Assembly: GCF_037975245.1 (NCBI RefSeq)
Contig: NC_092570.1
Span: forward strand, 4,188,001-4,252,000
Reading direction: 5' to 3'
From: Apostichopus japonicus
Taxonomy: Eukaryota; Echinodermata; Holothuroidea; Aspidochirotida; Stichopodidae
DNA: 64,000 nt
Shown in pieces: positions 13,401 through 26,021 of the stretch. Positions within the stretch are counted from its first letter, which is position 1; each line of letters begins with the position of its first letter. Under the pieces are notes generated by a model. That model did no database searches and was not told the origin of the DNA. It was given only the letters and a program-made list of their open reading frames with translations. The translations under genes were made by a program, and so were the position numbers.

Positions 13401-16400
13401 CTCTCAGTTTCATCTACATCATTCCAGTCTTTGTCTGGGTCCAAGCTCTTGCCATCGTCTTTGCTCAGAAGTTTATCCATCCCGTGGTCTCCATATTGAC
13501 ATTCTTTAAGGGGAGCGTATTGGTGGCAACTGTGAGTACAGGTTTAACACATCTACGATACTGTTGGGGCAGGCTGGAATGTATGATGTCAGTATTAGAG
13601 TATATAAGGCCAACACTGTTACTAACAGGAATTGATATTTTAGAGTATATAAGGCCATTAGAAATTGGATATATTAGAGGAGATAAAGCCATCTGTAACT
13701 CATAAAAATTGGATATATAAGAGTATATAAGGCCAACTGTTACTATTAGAAATTGGATATATTTGATTAGATTTTATAAGGCCAACATTGTTAGTAATAG
13801 AAATTGGATATGTATAATGTAAGTTGTTAAATGCTTTACCGTGAGTCTGGTTGTAGCTTTGTACTATTCCGACCAAAAATGAGATCAGAAATTAAGCTAT
13901 CGAGGTCATGGCTGGCAGGCTCCAACCAGCCTTCGGATTAAATCACCAGCACGAGCAATAATTTTAAACATTTCCTACTTACATACCCTGGTAGCTGTGA
14001 CTTGATGAATATTGATAAATATGCTATATCACTACATCAAAATCTTCCCTTGGTTTAATAGTTGGTAATTTTATATTCACAACCAACACTTGACTCTCCC
14101 CAAGCCCACTCATGGAATGGGGATACCTTTTTACACCTTGGTTATATCAAGGTGTATGCTGTAACTATTGTTTGTTATAAACTAATATACGCCTAAATAT
14201 ATTCCGGCCTTTTGATTGGTCAATTACTCGTCGATTGCGTGCAAAATCCGCTCTATTGCACGCTATGATGATAGAACCATGCATTATACTTTTTTGGTAG
14301 CACTTTTTTCAATGGTAAGAGAGCAGAGAAACCTGTCTGTACAAAACAATCTGTTGCATGAGTGCATTTTACATCCAGTTATATCCAAATTTGAAGGTGT
14401 TGTAAGATGTAATTTGTTCCATTCAACTCGGCTGCGCCTCGTTGAATGGAACAAATTACATCTTTCAACTCATGAAATATTTGCACTATTGCATGAATGG
14501 AAACCATTCATTTTGTGTATACTAACCAAGGAGTTATTGTCAATTGTTGCTCAAGTGAAGGGAGGGGATGGGGGGTTGGGAGTGTGTCATCGAAATCAAT
14601 CGATCAGGAGCTTTAATGAAAACTATATTATAATATTTCTAGATGCACACACACATATAAACAGCACTTCAAAATATCTAAAGCTACTGTGGATATATGC
14701 ACCTGCCAGGGAATGTTGTTTTGTTGGGAGTTCCACTCTTAGTTTGTCCTTTTTTCATTTGACTTGATTGATTTTCACTGCCAACTGTAGATTTTTTTGT
14801 GAATCAATTTGGTGAGATATTCGGTAAGTTATTATTACATCATTAGTGATAGGAAGAAATATAGAGTATTATTATTATTTTTTAAATTTTTTTCTGTTTG
14901 CAGGTTATTGTAACATTCGGTGTTGGTTCAACGGTAGCCAATGTCGTCACCAATGATTTTGCCTATTTCGGTACGCCATTCTTGATGGGTACGGTAGCCT
15001 TGGGGGGTGTCTTTCTGGTGATGCCCATGATGTATGCTAAAGTGCAATATTGTCAAATACAAGTAAGTATCTATCGTTTCTGGTTAAAAGAAGGAAAAAA
15101 ACAAAAAAGCATTAAAACAGTGAGAGAAATCATTTTGTGAGGTACATCAAATTAAAGCTGGCCACACAGTGCCCAACTGAATCAACTCGACTGTTGTCAT
15201 AGAGCAGCAAATTGTGGATACTCGGTCAGTTTGTATGTGTGCGCTTAGACTACAACTGACCTAGATTTTACATTATTTTAAGTCATGTCAGCATAAGGTA
15301 GGGAAACTAAACGTGTAACATTTTTCCAATCCACAGTCAACTTAAAAGTGTGCCTTTTGTCTCGATGACTATCAAACATTAGTTGAAAAAGTCGGAATGC
15401 ATTTCGTTGAGTAGCCTGAGGCTGGCGTTAGAGCAGTGAAAAATATTAATATTATTATTTGCATTTAAGATATAGTTGCTTAATAGTCTATGTTTAAGTT
15501 TTGAAGAAGAAAAAGAAAGAAAAGAACTTGAAATGAAGAAATGTGGCAAACCGGTTGTTTTGTCCGTAAGAATTTTCTTTGGCAATATACAGGTAATCTC
15601 TGTTTCAAAAACTGTCTAATGTAATATTTAGTGAGAGGGAAAATGTCCTGCTGCAGTAACCAAGATCTACTTGAGATTTGTAAAAATTTCAAAAAAACTC
15701 ATACAGACTGATTTCCGATATTTTCTTCTTAACTGTAAAATAACTTTAAGGAAACAACTAGTGCAGCATTTCTTCAAATAATTTGCCATGGATCAACATT
15801 TTTTCAAAATGTTCATTTTTAAGGTTTGATGCTTTACTTTTTTTTTCTCTTTGTTTTTTCTTACCAGATGAAGTATTTCTTTTATTCTATCACTGCGGGA
15901 GTAGCCACCTGTGCAATATTAAATATCTTGTGGTAAGTCATAAAATAGAATTTTGAAGAAATGAACAAAAATCATTGACCAACAATTTTACAGTTTTGTA
16001 AACTATTAACATTATATGTGTCAGCTTGGCAGCTTTTCATTTCTATGAGTCCGGTTGCCCACCACTAATATGTTGTAATTTGTTGTAATTCGTTGTAATT
16101 TTATGTAATTATGTAATTTTTTGTAGTAATAATACTGGTGTCATTTTATACCAAACCCTCCTCACCTCTCCAGCTTCAGATAAATCAAAAGCCATCTTTG
16201 ATGAGTTTTTATTTTTTAAAATTTTTTTTTGCACTTGTCAGGTGTTGGGCAGTTTTACAAATTGTCCCACAGTTGAGTTCTTGCGTACTGCCCTCACAGA
16301 TGGGACAAACTAACGATAGTTACGACCAATCAGTTACAACATTACCAAGCAAGTCCTTATCGCCAGACGCTGCTGTTTGCTCTCAAGATTACTCCTTACA

Positions 16401-19400
16401 GAGGTATGTGACTCTTTTTTTCATTTCTAGCCAGAGGCAAATTATGTGATGGTGATGGCGTTTGTCCGTGTGTGTGTGCATGTGTGATGCCTTGGCATGT
16501 AAACACAATAACTCAAAATCTATATTATGAGTGAACTTCATATTTGGTGTGTGGTTGTACCTTCATGATTAGAAGAACTCTACCGTTTCGTGCTGAGGTC
16601 AAAGGTCGTTTGAGGTCAACAGAGGGTAAAATCTGAATATGCTTGTAAATATGATAACTCTAAAAGTAAAGCTTGAATGTACTTCATACACAGTATGTTG
16701 AAAAACCACCTTTATTGAGTACAAGAACCCTATTTACTATTGTTTTGGAGGTAAAGGTCAACAGAGGTCAAAGACTAAAACTTTGTTAACATGAAGAAAC
16801 AAAATTCAAAATGTGGGATCAGGCAAAGGCATTGTTTGCCATAACCCAAAATGATGTGCGATATAACATAGCATTGCTGATGTACGCTTCATCCAGATGT
16901 CATAAAAAGTAGGTTTGATATCTTGTGTAGAACTTATGTAGGGATATATGTGTGTAGGGATATGTGTGTAGGGATATGCTTATAAGGATATATGTGTAGG
17001 GATATGTGTGAAGAGATATGTGTGTAGGGATATATGCGTGTAGGGATATATGTGTAGGGATGCATGTGTAGAGATGTGTGTGTAGGGATATATGTGTAGG
17101 GTTATGCATGTGTAGAGATGTGTGTGTAGGGATATATGTGTAGGGTTATGCATGTGTAGAGATGTGTGTGTAGGGATATATGTGTAGGGTTATGCATGTG
17201 TTGAGATGTGTGTGTAGGGATATATGTGTAGGGTTATGCATGTGTTGAGATGTGTGTGTAGGGATATATGTGTAGGGTTATGCATGTGTTGAGATGTGTG
17301 TGTAGGGATATATGTGTAGGGTTATGCGTGTAGATATGTGTGTAGGGATAAATGCTAGTTCAAACTGTTCATAGTCATAGAACAGCTTAATTATGATAAT
17401 CTGTAAATCTATTTACTTTATTTCAAATTTCTAGAGCTGCTGAAAATGGAGAGATTGCTACAGTTCCTCTTACAGAGGTAAGGTTTTCAAACGTTAATGA
17501 CTTTTATTAATAGATTTCAAAGTTGATACTTTTTATTTTATTATTTTTCATTTTGACTTTTGCTAGAGGTTTGTCTCCAGTAGACCAAAAACTTGAACAC
17601 TTTATGGGTTTTTTTTGTTATTTTCTTCTTGATTTGTTTAGATTCTTGCTGAGGACCATCCAGAGTTCAAATGGGTGGCCATCCTGATTCAAGTCTTTAT
17701 CATCATTAGCGTAACCGTGTCTTACCTTACCCTCGGGTCGGCCCTCAAACATTCATGTGAGTCTCGGCATCTTTACTACCACCGATCGCTCTGTTTTTAT
17801 AAACCTCTCGGGTAGAAATTAGGTTTCTGGTCTTTCTTGCTCAAGACTTGATGAAGTATTATTTGTGTGAAAATTACTGATGTTGGTCAAGCAGAAAAAA
17901 TTATGTATTAGAAATTTGAAAGAATGATGGACAAAAGAAAATGTGGGTGAGGGGAGTGGGAGGGGGGTGGTAGAGGGTTTACTACATGCAAGCTTGTCTC
18001 TGTGGGCAGGCTTAAATCATGAAAGTGCTTCATGAGAGGAGAATATATTTTGCAAAGGTATCTCATTCAGTGGCAGAAATGTAACCCCCCCTTCCCCTCC
18101 AGGATGCAAACACACTATTACTACAACTTACATTACTATTCGATCTTAATAGTGTTACAACAGATATTATCAAACCTTGATATAGTCTGTCACATTTCCA
18201 AAGAAGTATCGTCTCCATGCCTTTTAAAGCCCATTCCACCTTCCATAGCATTGGTATCCAGCCCTAACCTACTTTGCATATAAAGATCTGGGCAGAGCAT
18301 TTCATGGTCGTTAACTGATCGGCTAAGCGTCAGTCGCACCTTATTGATAGGAAAAAAACACTTTCACGGCCTTTCAGCTGAATTTTGCACTTGCAACTTG
18401 GGTGAAAGGGTCGGCAAGTGGAATAAATCAAGTAAATTTTTTAGTAAACCAAACAAAATCTGCTTTCCGTATTAAACTGGTTCATAATTCATTTTTTCTT
18501 CTCCAGTTCTGGGCTGGTTGGATGACCTGATGAGCTGGGGACGTCATCTTACGGATGAAAGACCGTCTGTTACGAGCAGACTTAGGCTCTTACCTAGAAA
18601 GTAAGCAATCACTCACTTATATACTCTGGCCACCCATAGCTGTGTGATTTTATCTCATTTTGTGGAATCGATTGTTTTTTAAATGAGCAAATTGGACTGA
18701 AAATCTTGCATATTTTCAAATGTGTGGTAATTAAAAGACTGCCTAAGATCGCAAGTAATTTTTGGAGTTGTGAGAAATAGGTCCACGGTGCTTCCACTTG
18801 TTTTCTGTTCATTCAAGATTTCATGCCAAATCATCTTAATCTAAATCTTAGGTGGGGGAAGTGTGACCTGCATGTACACTCTCCGTTACCCTAGCGACGG
18901 TTTTCAATATCTCTTTGATGCGACCTTGCAGAACCTCATAGCGAGGAAAAACGCAAAATGTATTCACTTTTGGGGAGTTTGTATAGATGTCCTGCTTGTG
19001 ATTGCATATTTCAACATAACCGATGGGCAAATTACGTTTTTTTCCCATAATGCAAAGTTTTCATTATTGTCTTGGAAGGCTAAAGAACTCATTTTCCTGT
19101 CATATAAAAGAGTCACCAAACTTTCTCCTCTTCTTTCATCTTTTCTCCAGTGTGTTTCGACCCATCTTGACCTTACTTCTCTTTGGTGCTATTTTTGGTG
19201 TTGCCATGGCAAACCCCAAGGTAATTTACCCTACAATTTTCTCTGTAGCAATATTTCAGAGCATAAAGAGAGGTTTTATGTATAGCCAATGGAAGTCTAT
19301 AATACATATCTGTCTAACTGTTTGGTTTACTTTGTGTTCAGGTTTTACAAAATGTGATAATTTGACCGAATTATCTTTAACAAAGTCTCATTTGTAATTC

Positions 19401-20731
19401 AGTATGATCTTTGATTAACCTCAAAATATTAGACCAGGTGATATGAAACTTTTAAAATGGAACACTGAAAAAAAAAAAAATCAAAATAGGGAATTCCATG
19501 TAATAAAGATGTTACAAGCTAATTGGTATGGCCACAAATAGGATGGCTATATCTGCTATACTTTACTCTGCCAAAGCATTGCTGTGCAGACTTTTCTTGG
19601 TTTCATAAGCATTCCACATATCAATTTAATCAATTTGCATTAAAACAGACTTTGTCGGGAAAAATTGACAAAAACCAAACAATAGAAAAGGAAACTGAAA
19701 ATGTTGTCTTAAAATTTGTACCTAGAAGTGATAATCTGAATTTGTTGTTAATTTTTTATAGGGTTTTGTGACCATGTTGGATAAGATTGCTTCTCTGTTG
19801 ATCAACCTTCTGGCCGGCCTCTTTGTGTTCTTAATGGTGCGGAAGAGCCGATCAGCGACATACAGGTAAGAGACACATTGAAAAGAAGAGAATTTTTGCC
19901 ACAGTGACCTTTATAAATAGATGTATCAATGGGCAATATTTCGCAGCAGTTATTTGCAGTAGCTTGTTGTATGGGCAACAACGTGGGGGTTTCGATAGGC
20001 TTCCACTCCAGTTTGTTAGAGTAACTTGACCCACACTCATTCACCAATAAGGGACGCGGTCCAATAAGTACCCTACCGGCCTACCGTGCATATTGCTTAA
20101 TCTTGGCATACTGAGATTCTGGTTCTCCCTGATACCTTTGCTCCAACCAAAGTTTCTCTCTGGCCATCATAGAAAATTAATTTGGAATCCCTTCCGCTGC
20201 AGTGTTATAGAAGGGATTGCCTACAGGTTTAGGTTAATTTGAGACTTCAATACAGACAATTACAAAAATTTTTTTTTTTATAATAACACCTTATATGTTA
20301 TGCTTAGAGATCTGTATTTCAAGCAAAAATGCAGACCGTGGTATTCTCATGACAAATGTTCTCCAGGCGCTCACATAGTTTTTTTAATTTTCTTTCGATA
20401 GATTGGAAATCTTTGTGTATGGTAATTAATGTACAAAGAATCTGAAATGAATGTGAAAGCACATATGGTGAAATTGGCACACTGTTCAACCCTGCATACT
20501 CCCTTGAGAGTATGATCTCTTACATAACATAACTCGGAGTATGAATATGAGCTCGGAGTATGATCTCTAATCCCCCTATAACATGTTATATCTTTCCTCT
20601 CTTTCAGAAACTTACAGATCCCATATCCCGTGACGGACTATCTATTTCCCCTCCATATTCTCCTCCCAATATTTTTCCTCTTCGCGGTCGGATACGACAT
20701 CATCATCTCCATCATCGATTTCTTTCACTGA
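7414..20731 (+). CDS. Amino-acid-permease-like transporter (AAAP/APC superfamily), 567 aa, 17 coding exons, complete
   Basis: Coding exons: 7414-7603, 8827-8868, 9717-9790, 10014-10082, 10483-10546, 10932-11070, 12308-12373, 13408-13531, 14904-15062, 15868-15932, 16242-16403, 17435-17477, 17642-17756, 18507-18600, 19151-19220, 19762-19865, 20608-20731. Every intron is GT-AG, every phase matches, and the sum is 1704 nt (567 codons plus TGA). The ATG at 7414 has A at -3 and G at +4. Residues 1-55 are a strongly acidic cytosolic tail. About 11 hydrophobic segments follow, near residues 57-78, 84-108, 180-206, 218-235, 240-262, 281-302, 312-338, 410-434, 470-489, 494-518 and 538-566. TM1 carries ILGTGILGLP, the broken-helix glycine motif of AAAP transporters. 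The loop at about 339-400 has an NDS glycosylation sequon. The transport role and substrate are inferred from fold; I cannot name the subfamily. Confidence 0.88.
7672..7847 (-). mobile_element. tRNA-derived fold-back (SINE-like) element in intron 1
   Basis: Read on the minus strand from 7846, the sequence resembles a tRNA: GTCCATAG, a D-arm-like stretch, an anticodon stem CCGC/GCGG closing a 7-base ATATAAA loop, and a perfect B box GGTTCGAATCC (7785-7795 on the plus strand). The 5' half recurs in inverted orientation at 7672-7716 on the plus strand, with the longer D loop (TAGCCTAGTGGTTAGGC) that the minus copy has lost. The acceptor stem does not pair, so this is not a working tRNA gene. It lies wholly within intron 1. 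Confidence 0.75.
13205..13340. repeat. AT-rich duplicated palindromic block in intron 7
   Basis: The block ATCTGATTATGTATATCAAT, followed by CAGAT and a (TA)n run, occurs twice about 90 bases apart (near 13220 and 13298). ATCTGATT and AATCAGAT make each block self-complementary. Confidence 0.7.
13593..13812. repeat. Diverged tandem repeat (TATATAAGGCCA core) in intron 8
   Basis: Imperfect copies of GAGTATATAAGGCCA, then a GTTACTA-like stretch and GAAATTGGATAT, recur about four times just downstream of the exon 8 donor. Unit length varies, so this is an old array rather than a fresh one. Confidence 0.65.
14200..14530 (+). repeat. Palindrome-bearing dispersed repeat in intron 8
   Basis: The core is a perfect inverted repeat: a 24-base arm at 14404-14427 (containing GTAATTTGTTCCATTCAAC) mirrors 14441-14464, with a 13-base loop that itself holds GGC-TGC-GCC. 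Flanks such as CTTTTGATTGGTCAATTACT and the loosely mirrored GCATGAGTG/GCATGAATGG look like transposon-derived sequence. The 183-codon ORF across it is judged accidental because its sequence follows the palindrome. Confidence 0.65.
16405..16870 (+). repeat. Dispersed repeat with AGGTCA motifs, copy A (intron 11)
   Basis: From the exon 11 donor onward: a GTCCGTGTGTGTGTG stretch, CTTGGCATGTAAACACAATA, ACTCAAAATC, GAACTTCATATTTGGTGTG, then AGGTCAAAGGTCG at 16596-16608 and further AGGTCAACAGAGG copies near 16612 and 16755. The same order of blocks appears reverse-complemented at 59400-59745, so it is a dispersed family. No coding capacity is visible. Confidence 0.72.
16921..17352 (+). repeat. 44-bp minisatellite in intron 11
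   Basis: The segment GGGTTATGCATGTGT recurs with GTTATG at 17101, 17145, 17189, 17233 and 17277, an exact 44-base spacing. Each unit contains two TGTAGGGATAT-like subunits. The first part (16921-17090) is an irregular array of the short subunit alone, from which the 44-bp higher-order unit probably arose. Confidence 0.92.
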
Positions 20732-21240
20732 GAAGAACCTTTTTTGGCAGTGAGAGAAGATTGACTTAAAAAACCGTTTTGAGTAGTATGTAGTAAACCC
20801 TTTTAACGTGAATGTCTTTTGTAAAAAAAGAATGTTTTATACCAATGCTCGTTATGAATGCGAATGGTTACCGGTCGGAGATGTCGCATTTAAGAGTTCA
20901 ATCGAACTGCATTACTGCATCGAACTGCAATCGAACCGCATTAAGGGTTCAATCGAACTGAAATCCATCCATTCAAGTCACAAGAAACAGTTGACTGTAT
21001 CCAAACATCGTCGACCCAGGACATTCCAGAGTTTACACGTGTGTGCGTGCGCCGAGAAGGCAGAATGTTTAATCTATAACGAAACCCAAAGCAACTGCTG
21101 TATCAAAGCATCAACCATGCTTTTTTAGTTTTGAGAGGCAGGCTTTTTTATTCAACTAGTAGGTTGTTGGGAGTACAACAATGGTAGATAGGTGGAGAAA
21201 AGAGCTGATGCACCTGGTGTGAACAGCAGACATTGATGTA

Positions 21241-21246
21241 AATAAA
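21241..21246 (+). terminator. Candidate polyadenylation signal of the transporter gene
   Basis: AATAAA lies 510 bases after the TGA and is followed by T- and G/T-rich sequence. A second AATAAA at 21489-21494 is an alternative. The choice cannot be made without transcript data. Confidence 0.45.
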
Positions 21247-24179
21247 ATATAACTATTTTACAACTCATCAGTTTGTTTTTGAAATTGGTAAAACATGAGA
21301 AAAATTGGACTGTTTTGGTTCTGTGGAAGGGAATGTAAGATTGGATAGATTGTGATTGCTAGTGACCCTCAAGGTTGTCAGAAGTTGTGTTATGTAACAA
21401 ACCCCCACCCCCCAAAAAAAACCCTCATCATTTAAGTTAACAAATGTTGTATGGTTGTTGTATTAAAAGCTTTGCTTTACTGGATAATAATAAATATTTG
21501 TAGTTTATGTTTACATATAATCATGTGAAGAATTGGAAACAATGGAGATGTTTTTACTAGCCCATGGAAATTCCAAGATGTGTCTGAAGAATACTCTAGT
21601 GAAGTTTCTAACAGTCTGTTTTATTTATCTTGAATGATATTGTGGATCAGGTAACTACAGAGGCATTGTCAAATTTTACTGGTAATTATTTGTGGCATTT
21701 TTGGGATAAATCAATGATGACATCCATTTATAATTATTTTTTTCATATTGTATGGTTTAATATAAAACAGGATGGGGGGGCAGGCATGGGGGAACAGATC
21801 GATTTTGACATGATCATTGAAAAATGAGTGAAATAATATTTAACAGTTCTCTTTTATTGCAACATGCATCGGTTTTTATATAATTTTTAAAGAAAAAATG
21901 TGGAATTATAATTATCAGTGTTTTGATTCTTTATATAATATGTTCCATATTATTTGTTACAAAGAAGTCATCTAGGTTTGTGATGAGTTGTCTACAGGGT
22001 TAGTTCTCCCACCAAGTAAATATCTATCCATATAAAACAAAACAATTTTAAAACCTTGATTAAAAGTATGAATAGCTTTGTTTGTAAGGAGGGTTGTGGG
22101 TATGGTGCATGATGTATTATAAACCATAACGTTGCATGTGTTATTGTTATTTAAACCCTCAGTGTTTCATGTTCCTTCGTTAATAACCAATATTTGATTT
22201 TCGGGAAATTTTTTGTTTGGTGCATCTTTTAGCGATGGTCACATGATACTTTCACCAGACATTTTCGTCGAAGACGTTTCCTTTTTACTACTGTCAATAA
22301 CTTCTTGTGGAAGAATAAATTTATATTTAATTTACAATCATGAAGTGGTTAGTGCATATGAAAATCCAGTCAGTAATATCAGTCATTTTAATTTTAATCT
22401 TTTTAATTTTATATCTTTGTTTTAAGTCTCAAAAGAAGTTTCTACATTGAAATTTAATTAAATATACTTGATCCTGTAAGACTGTTCCCAAAACACTGCC
22501 AAAATATGTAAGATGCTTCTTGGTTTAAAGATTTTTTTTTCTGGGGGCAGGAATTGGAGACCTAATTGCTCCAGTAATGTGGATTATTTAAATTAATAGG
22601 ATCATCCAATCTATTACATTGGATAATACAACTGTTGTGACTTAAAAGAGGTCAAAAATGTGGTTTCTACTTGTTTATTTACTTCACCCGAGCAGCACAG
22701 CATTTTGACATTTTGTGTGCTTTATGAATATTCATGCAGCTGTTGGAGTATTTATAAAATATGAAATATGTATTAATACCATTGTTGGTCAGTGACAGAC
22801 TAGTTGTGGCCGTAGGATGAAATTATTTTGCATTGTTGGATTATTTATAAATGTATACTTTTGAGAAAATTCGGGAATATTGGTCACAATAGTGAATTAA
22901 AAAGAAAGACATATTTGATGAGTGAAGAATAACTTCTTTAAGGGACAAGGTAGAAATTATTGCAGTTTATTAAGTTTATCTTTATATTGTTACAGTATCA
23001 TAGTTTGCGATCATCATCATCATTATCATCATCATTGTTTCAATTTCAATGTTCTTGGATCAAAACACAGAAGGACCAATTGGTTAAAACTTAACACATC
23101 TGAAACCATAGAATTAAAATCAACAAATGTAAGAGGTTTGAAATATTTGAAAATTTATAGCCTGGTTTTATTTTGAAATGGACAGCAATTCCAACGTTAC
23201 CAGTCCCCAATGGGCAACCCCAGGCAGGACTCTGGTTACATTCAGTAACTCAAGGACTAACAAGTTTTTTTTTTTTATAGTTTTTTTGTAGTGAACGGTG
23301 TAACTTTTAAAATAAAGGTAATAGTTTTGTCAATTGTCAGCCATATTCTGTGTTCTCCGAGAGAGCAGCCAACTTTTTATCGAAGACAGTACTTAATCCA
23401 TTTTGGTTTCTTACAAATATTAATTTAATTAATGCTTTTTTTCTGTGTCAATTCATCAGAGAAGATAAAATCATGGAATGCAAATTAACGAATGCAAAGA
23501 TATTTATCATTTCTAGACGAGAAACAGTTTTGGAATTATAGAATTTAAAATGGAAATGGAAAAAGAGGGGGGAGTACCTTTTAAATGGAACACCCCTGTT
23601 GTTCTTAGATGTAATGTTCTCTTAAAGAGTTCGTTGAAGTGCAATAGTTTTTCTGCTTAAACTAGGCAGTGCTGAATATTCAAAATGAGCGCAACGAAAA
23701 TGAAATAAGATATTTGAATAAATATTGGAAAACGACTTAAAATCATGCAAATTTTTATGCGATTCAAAAATGGTACAAGGTAATTTGAATGTTGTTATTT
23801 GGCCAATGTTAAATTATAATTATTTAATGTTTGAGATTATTTGGGATGAAATTATTATTATCATTATTATTTAATATAGATGTATTTTAAACATTGTGAT
23901 TCCAGAAGAAAATAAATCTTTTACAAAGAAATGAAAATTGTTCCAATTTCTCTGCAATTTATTTCAGATGTGTTTTGTTGATATATATTGTCTGTGGAAG
24001 TGGTCATGTGATTATGGTATCTATGGAAACCGATAGAAATTTCTGTTGCGCATAGGGATATAAATATAAGCCTGGCAAATGAAGAGGGATTCTTCTTGGT
24101 CACTTTGGAGTGTAGTTCATGGTCGTGTTTTAAATAAATACTGTTAAATCAAAGATCACATTTGGTGTAATGTCTCCCT

Positions 24180-24539
24180 TTAAAGGGGGTGAAGACTCGC
24201 GCACAAAGAACACCTCATGCCGGTAATCTGCCTAGTTTCGAATGAGGTGTAACAGAAGTGTTAGACACCACCATCGATCCCAGAAAGTACACACACAGCT
24301 TGCTACCGTCCATAATTGGACAACAGTGTACAGTCAATATATGCAGCTATGGTCAATACCCACAACAGTGTGCATAGCAGCGTGGACATCTCAGGTCTAG
24401 ATAAAAGATAACAAGGTATCACGTTTCATTACTGTCTGCATTTTGTAGCAACAAGAAGAACATGTCATTTGCAAGCAACGGAAAGTTAACTTTTTCAGAG
24501 CGCGGCACGCGGTCTGGGGCGAGTCTGCAATGCCTTTAA
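24180..24539 (+). mobile_element. TTAA-flanked MITE, copy 2 (intact ends)
   Basis: TTAA at 24180-24183 and 24536-24539 flanks a 352-base element. The left end reads AGGGGGTGAAGACTCGC and the right end, reverse-complemented, AGGCATTGCAGACTCGC, giving imperfect terminal inverted repeats. The interior matches copies 1 and 3 in the same orientation. It has no transposase, so it is non-autonomous. The superfamily is unresolved: TTAA suggests piggyBac-like targeting, but the termini do not start with the usual CCC. Confidence 0.82.
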
Positions 24540-24840
24540 GGAACAACGTTTTAACTTGAGCTATCTTAAGACAAAACATGTAAAAAAAAATGTTTAAAAA
24601 GAGGAAAAATCGGACAACAATCTGTGTAAGCTTTACATTTTGTAAATGTATTAATTTTTCTTCCTTTATCATTTTCTTGGACATAAAGTTGACGACACAT
24701 ATTATTTTACAAAGAGAGAAAGAAATATGATTATCTGTTAATTGATACAAGTAAACTTGACGACTATTAGTAGCATAGAATGTCAGAACAAGTAACTGTC
24801 TTTGTCAATGCCAAAGTTTGGACTTAAGCTTCTAAGAAGA

Positions 24841-24920
24841 GAAAGATGGATTTAAGATGGATACGTAGATGGATACGTAAGATGGATACGTAAGATGGAT
24901 ACGTAAAGATGGATACGTAA
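24841..24920 (+). repeat. Short tandem repeat (GATGGATACGTAA)
   Basis: GATGGATACGTA recurs about four times with spacings of roughly 12-16 bases, preceded by partial GATGGATTTAA copies. Confidence 0.85.
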
Positions 24921-26021
24921 ATTTTGATACTGATTTCCATATCACAAATTATATATTATTTTAATATTTTGTGACAAGTCTCCTTGCTTGGGGATCCTAA
25001 CAAATGGTCCCTATTATTGATAAATCCATTACAGGTATATGTTACTTCTTCAAGGAAGAATACAAAATAGCACACATTGTGCTAAACTAACAGTTAACTA
25101 CTGGTGAGTTTTGTTATAAGTATAGACAATGCTGGATCTGCTCAGTTGCAAGTACTACAACCTTCACATGCTACAACTCATGGGCCATCACATGACCAAC
25201 ATACCTACATCTATTGGTCACCTTTCATATTTTTCCTCAAATTCCTGACTGACAACCCACAATATGGAGGTTCCTACATTACAGGGAAGTATACCACAAC
25301 CTATACTGTAGGTCACCATTGCATTACAAATGACAAGCATTGTGTTTTTTGTGTTGACCTTTGACATTCATGTATAGTGTTGCTAGGCTGCTCATAAATT
25401 TGTAGGGTTAGGTATGAATATCTCTTTGCATGTCCAAAAATTTCTGGAAATGGAAGTGAACCCAATGATTAATAATGATGTTACTGCCTCATGAATTTAT
25501 GTTTTATTCTAAAATTTGCCAAACTTACTCCTCAGATCTTGAGGTAATTATAACTTAATCCTTAAAAAAGTTGATGCGTTTGGTAACAGTATGAGAAAGT
25601 CTAGTTTAAAAGTCTGTGCAAATATTTTCTTGTGCTTTTTTTTTAAATTTAGAATTTGAAGTTAAAGAAATATAATTGTGTTAGATCATCTGCTCGAAAT
25701 AACTACTGGCATGCCAAAATTAATAATAATAATAATATCATCTGTTTAGTACTATAAACAAGAGTTATAATGTCTTTGGAGTACATACGGACGCTCATGC
25801 CTTGAGCATTATAAACAAAACTAGATTAACATAAAACAAAACTAAACAAACTAACAAAGGAAGATGAACCAAGAAAACATCATAATAATAAGTAGAATAA
25901 GTAGAAAGCATACATATATGTTCAAACAACCAGCATTCGAAACAATAAACGGAAGGAAACTAAGATAAAATATAATCTTTTGTAAGTTGGTACATTTTTC
26001 ATTTGTTATAAATACAATATG

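Noticed and set aside
14216-14767. 183-codon plus ORF, the longest on the plus strand apart from the minisatellite ORF
   Set aside because: It runs through a palindromic dispersed repeat in intron 8 and shows mirrored translated segments; no domain is recognisable.
16900-17109. 69-codon minus ORF with HISLHT repeats
   Set aside because: A by-product of the TGTAGGGATAT minisatellite.
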